A stretch of DNA of 64,000 nucleotides from contig JALDQW010000001.1 of the NCBI GenBank assembly GCA_031316255.1, positions 1,116,001-1,180,000 on the forward strand. The letters run 5' to 3'. The translations under genes were made by a program, and so were the position numbers. This DNA is from Nitrosomonas sp. (GTDB lineage Bacteria > Pseudomonadota > Gammaproteobacteria > Burkholderiales > Nitrosomonadaceae). A model generated the notes under the pieces. It was not told the DNA's origin. It was given only the letters and a program-made list of their open reading frames with translations, and searched no databases. How positions within the stretch are numbered: the first letter of the stretch is position 1; each line of letters opens with the position of its first letter. Positions 63,224 through 64,000 of the stretch are shown here, piece by piece.

Positions 63224-63898
63224 TTACGCGAAAACCCGAAGTAACCAACCATCGATATCGCTGATTTCCTGTGCGCAAACGGCATGTTCCATCGGGTATT
63301 CGTGCCAATCAGGCATGTAATTGGCCTGGCACAGTTTATCCCTGGAAGTAATGGCCAGTGAAACTGGAACAACCGCATCATATGTGCCATGCGCCATAAA
63401 AATGGGGATTGAGGCATTCGCCGGATGCACTTCGTTTAAAAGTGTCTCAGAAAGCGGAAGATAACATGATAACGCCATAATACCCGCCAGTTTGTTTTTT
63501 TGGCGCAGACCGGCCTGCAGTGCGATTGCGCCACCCTGAGAAAACCCGGCCAAAACAATATTGTTTGAAACAATACCGCGATTGATTTCATGACCGATCA
63601 GTGCGTCAATAGCGTGTTGCGAATCTCTGATACCCGTTTCATCTTCCAGGGAACTGATATTCATACTCCGGATATCATACCAGGCGCGCATGACATAACC
63701 AGCATTAATCGTCACTGGTCGCATGGGTGCATGCGGAAAGATGAAACGTATTCCTTTTTTGGGAGAAAATTCCAGTTCATTGATTATAGGGACAAAATCA
63801 TTGCCATCCGCACCCAGACCATGCAGCCAGATAACGGCATAATCGGGATCAGAACCTGTTTCTATTTCAACTGTGGGCAATAAATCTGAAGTTGGCAT
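63224..63898 (-). CDS. Carboxylesterase / phospholipase-type alpha-beta hydrolase
   Basis: Serine hydrolase of 224 aa in the Abhydrolase_2 (carboxylesterase/phospholipase) family. It has the N-terminal IWLHGLGADGNDF near 23-35 (oxyanion region), the nucleophile elbow GFSQGGAIALQ near 118-128, the Asp in HGTYDAVVPVS near 169-179, and the His in YPMEHAVC near 200-207. It acts on short-chain esters; the natural substrate is unknown. The ATG at 63898 is used. It precedes xth by about 40 bases. Confidence 0.9.
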   Translation of the reverse strand: MPTSDLLPTVEIETGSDPDYAVIWLHGLGADGNDFVPIINELEFSPKKGIRFIFPHAPMRPVTINAGYVMRAWYDIRSMNISSLEDETGIRDSQHAIDALIGHEINRGIVSNNIVLAGFSQGGAIALQAGLRQKNKLAGIMALSCYLPLSETLLNEVHPANASIPIFMAHGTYDAVVPVSLAITSRDKLCQANYMPDWHEYPMEHAVCAQEISDIDGWLLRVFA

Positions 63899-64000
63899 GA
63901 GCGATAATTACAGAGAGTACAATGTGGCATTGACTAAAGCCGATGATAGGATAAAATTTGCCAGCTGGCAGTTATTCAAATTCAAAATATATTTTTAGAG

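Overview
The window looks like chromosomal DNA of a betaproteobacterial ammonia oxidiser, most likely a Nitrosomonas. The reason is a complete ammonia monooxygenase cluster (amoC-amoA-amoB plus an AmoD/AmoE-type gene) at the left end, beside a Calvin-cycle gene cluster and a housekeeping gene order typical of Betaproteobacteria. AmoA is 274 aa with a GTG start. No tRNA, rRNA or CRISPR array was recognised.

Layout. 0.3-4.1 kb: amo operon on the minus strand, with a strong terminator after amoB and a hairpin between amoC and amoA. 4.5-9.3 kb: orphan PilG-like regulator, trkA-trkH potassium uptake, an inositol-phosphatase-family enzyme and a thioredoxin-fold protein. 9.5-12.6 kb (plus): rsmE, argA, yggX and a CYTH protein. 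12.7-19.8 kb (minus): tkt-gap-pgk-pyk-fba, the sugar-phosphate part of CO2 fixation, with hairpins in two intercistronic gaps. 20.2-24.7 kb (minus): aroA-cmk-rpsA-ihfB-lapA. 25-30.9 kb: a small membrane protein, then dprA-smg-topB and a LysM protein. 31.0-37.9 kb (plus): def-fmt-rsmB-DUF4390-ntrY-ntrX. 37.96-42.3 kb (minus): adk-pfp-hppA, an adenylate/pyrophosphate group. 42.6-47.1 kb (plus): recA-recX-OB-fold protein-alaS.

47.1-53.9 kb is the accessory part: an unknown membrane-anchored protein, two sorting-signal (PEP-CTERM type) exported proteins, a SWIM-SNF2 helicase, a frameshifted unknown gene, a 49-aa lipoprotein, and copies of a roughly 200-bp dispersed repeat whose two best copies lie in opposite orientation right behind the two PEP-CTERM genes. 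53.9-60.8 kb (minus) is the ybgC-tolQ-tolR-tolA-tolB-pal-cpoB envelope operon running into queE-queC. The end holds a CorC-type membrane protein, xth and an esterase.

How it fits together: AMO gives the energy, the cbb genes use it to fix carbon, and a PPi-type phosphofructokinase with a proton-pumping pyrophosphatase may save energy in the same sugar-phosphate cycle. The most interesting points are the PPi operon, an apparent ATC start codon in adk, an NtrX whose ATPase centre has lost its key motifs, the paired repeats, and several small or broken genes that standard annotation would miss. No convincing new defence or biosynthetic system was found.
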